Source: Acidobacteriota bacterium (GTDB lineage Bacteria > Acidobacteriota > HRBIN11). Taken from it: a stretch of 8,137 nucleotides of DNA. Below the pieces are notes generated by a model. That model made no database searches and was not told the DNA's origin. It saw nothing but the letters and a program-made list of their open reading frames with translations. The DNA lies in contig JANXAA010000083.1 of NCBI GenBank assembly GCA_025061865.1, positions 1 to 8,137 of the forward strand. Direction: 5' to 3'. Shown piece by piece: positions 6,462-8,137 of the stretch (its first letter is position 1; each line of letters starts with the position of its first letter). Position numbers and translations under genes: made by a program.

Positions 6462-8120
6462 CTACCGCCGAGCATCAATCCGATGCCTATCCTCGCGGGC
6501 TTGGGCCGCTACGTCCAGCCAAAAGACCATCCCGTGGACCGTCCAGGCAAAAAGGGTCGTGCTCCACATCATCAGGTACAGGCCACCCCACAGAAACAGG
6601 CGGGCTTCGCCTGTCGTCTCGATACGGGCCAGCCAGTCAGGCGACAAAAGGTTTCCCCAGACCTGGGTCAGCGGTGTGTGGGACATCATGTAAGTCAGTC
6701 CCGTAGAGAACATGGCCATCCCAAAGAGTAAGCACCCCTGGACGGGATGACCCCGCCAGAAGCGAGAAGACCCTGGGATCAGAAAGCTGAGACCCCGAGC
6801 GGCCCAACGGCCGATCCGCCCGAGGCGCTCGTGGAGGTATCGCACCCCGCTGCCGACTAAGAGCAGAACTCCGAACCCGAGACCCCAGTGGGGAATCCCG
6901 TGAATGGCCTTCATGCCCATCGAGTAGGCGGCATTCTTCAAGACGACGGTCCATCGGGCCGAGGCCGATAGGGTGTGGAGTTCCGGCCATGTCGGCACAG
7001 GCGGAATCAACCGGTCCGGGACCAGGTCCCGCCAGGGTCCGATGAGATAGGGAGCCGCCTGCCGGGCGTCGTCGATGCGGTCGGTATCCCGGGCCAGCAG
7101 GGCCCGATTATAGTCCAGGACGGGGCTATCGCCGTCGACTTGGGACCAGAGTTCCGGCGAACGAAATAGATAAGCCCGCCAGCGAGTCGGCAGGTCGCGC
7201 AGGGCGCGGGGTAGGTCCCGAGGCTCGGTCACTGGCTCGAACAGGACATCCCAGGGCGGCGGCGGTCGCCGGATGAAGCCGTCTCGCAAGAGCGAGTCCC
7301 GCAAGACCTGCCACGTCGAGAATGCACTGGCATACCAGGCCTGGAGGATGGCCAGGCCCGCGGCCCAGGCGCCGGACCCCAGAAGAAGCCACGGCCATAT
7401 TCGAATCGGGCGGCTTAGCCGTGGCGAGGCCCCCAGGGTCATCCCGAAGGCCAGACCGGCGGCGACAGCCCACCCCCAGACGTCCAAGGCAGATTCGAGG
7501 AGCATCGCCCGGGCTCGCCACTCCAGGGGTGCCACGCGGTAAGCCGCCAAGTCTCGGGCCAAGACCCGTTCCGTCTCTCGAATCCGTAGGTCCCAATCGA
7601 TTGCGCCCTGCTGTCGAAAGGTCTCAGCCAGGACGCCGCTCCGCACGCCCCGGTCCCAGAGGTTCGGGGTCCAGACCGATGCCCGGAGGAAGCGTGCGGC
7701 CAGCGCCGGCGTGACACCCTGCCAGGCATACTCGGCCTCCCACAAGCGCCACCACGGGAAAGCCTCAGGGGCTTGGGCATAGACCGGGATGCCGCCTTTT
7801 TGCAGGTAAGCTCGCAAGCCTGTCGACCAGGCCCGTCGGGCGAAACTGTCGGCTCCGCAGACGTCGAGGACGTAAGCAGCCGCTTGCAAGGATTCCCAGT
7901 CACCCTGAGCTGACCAACCCCAGATATGGACTCCCCAGGTCTCGGCTGACCATTCGGGCCATCCGTCGGGGAGCCACGGCCGGGTGGCTGAGACCAGCCC
8001 GCGAAGACCCTCGGGGGACAGACAAACGCTACGGTGGGTGCCTTCCCCGTATGCCAACGCGCTCAGCCCGATCCATAGACTCGCCCAGCCTACCGTCCAT
8101 CGGCGCACACGGTCGTTCAT
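6462..8120 (-). CDS. Large Trp-rich membrane protein of unknown function
   Basis: 552 residues that I do not recognise. An N-terminal signal or anchor (Arg5-Arg7, hydrophobic 8-24) precedes a region of about 185 residues outside the membrane (30-210). Two hydrophobic helices follow (about 212-232 and 242-264), then a second hydrophilic region (270-400) containing RRPPPPW (284-290). The C-terminal membrane domain has helices near 408-426, 456-478 and 505-535. FLIPGSSRFWRGHPVQG (446-462), running into a helix, resembles the 'PG-G-x-x-Y-x-G-x-x-x-G' motif of small bacterial membrane domains. Trp is very frequent (about 40, over 7%). Helix-rich segments in the first soluble part might be solenoid-like, which is inference only. 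ATG 8120 has GAGG 7 bases upstream. No enzymatic motif is evident. Confidence 0.85.
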   Translation of the reverse strand: MNDRVRRWTVGWASLWIGLSALAYGEGTHRSVCLSPEGLRGLVSATRPWLPDGWPEWSAETWGVHIWGWSAQGDWESLQAAAYVLDVCGADSFARRAWSTGLRAYLQKGGIPVYAQAPEAFPWWRLWEAEYAWQGVTPALAARFLRASVWTPNLWDRGVRSGVLAETFRQQGAIDWDLRIRETERVLARDLAAYRVAPLEWRARAMLLESALDVWGWAVAAGLAFGMTLGASPRLSRPIRIWPWLLLGSGAWAAGLAILQAWYASAFSTWQVLRDSLLRDGFIRRPPPPWDVLFEPVTEPRDLPRALRDLPTRWRAYLFRSPELWSQVDGDSPVLDYNRALLARDTDRIDDARQAAPYLIGPWRDLVPDRLIPPVPTWPELHTLSASARWTVVLKNAAYSMGMKAIHGIPHWGLGFGVLLLVGSGVRYLHERLGRIGRWAARGLSFLIPGSSRFWRGHPVQGCLLFGMAMFSTGLTYMMSHTPLTQVWGNLLSPDWLARIETTGEARLFLWGGLYLMMWSTTLFAWTVHGMVFWLDVAAQAREDRHRIDARR

Positions 8121-8137
8121 GCCCGAACCTCATCGAG

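Overview
The window is GC-rich bacterial chromosomal DNA with short intergenic gaps and no sign of mobile elements, CRISPR arrays, tRNA or rRNA genes. It carries the 5' end of one gene at the left edge, five complete or near-complete housekeeping and envelope genes, and one long unrecognised gene at the right. GroES/GroEL, a UbiE/MenG-type methyltransferase and an exported S9 peptidase point to an ordinary free-living, quinone-using bacterium. The Arg-, Val- and Trp-rich proteins would suit an uncultured, perhaps thermophilic, lineage such as an Acidobacteriota-like group. That placement is an impression, not something the sequence proves.

Layout, left to right. Positions 1-80 (minus) hold the first 26 codons of a gene whose N-terminus looks like the DUF2851 family. 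A 231-bp divergent spacer follows, then a 301-residue polytopic membrane protein (312-1217, plus) built from two copies of one membrane module. A near-consensus sigma-70 promoter (1231-1259) then drives groES (1315-1614). An unusually long, structured 208-bp spacer separates it from groEL (1823-3436). A strong hairpin (3446-3477) lies between groEL and the convergent gene on the other strand. From there to the right end everything is on the minus strand. In transcription order these are a 552-residue Trp-rich membrane protein of unknown function (8120-6462), a ubiE/menG methyltransferase (6348-5644) and an exported S9 serine peptidase (5393-3516). The last two are separated by 250 bp of non-coding DNA.

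How they work together: groES and groEL make the chaperonin. No CIRCE operator is visible; instead a small inverted repeat with CIRCE-like N9 spacing but a different sequence sits just downstream of the promoter. The methyltransferase acts in quinone biosynthesis. The peptidase degrades peptides outside the cytoplasm and probably has its own promoter. No functional link between these genes is evident. The points most worth a second look are the duplicated membrane protein, which faintly resembles lycopene-cyclase-type membrane domains, the structured groES-groEL spacer, the non-CIRCE repeat, the GroEL tail lacking Gly-Gly-Met repeats, and the unrecognised Trp-rich membrane protein.
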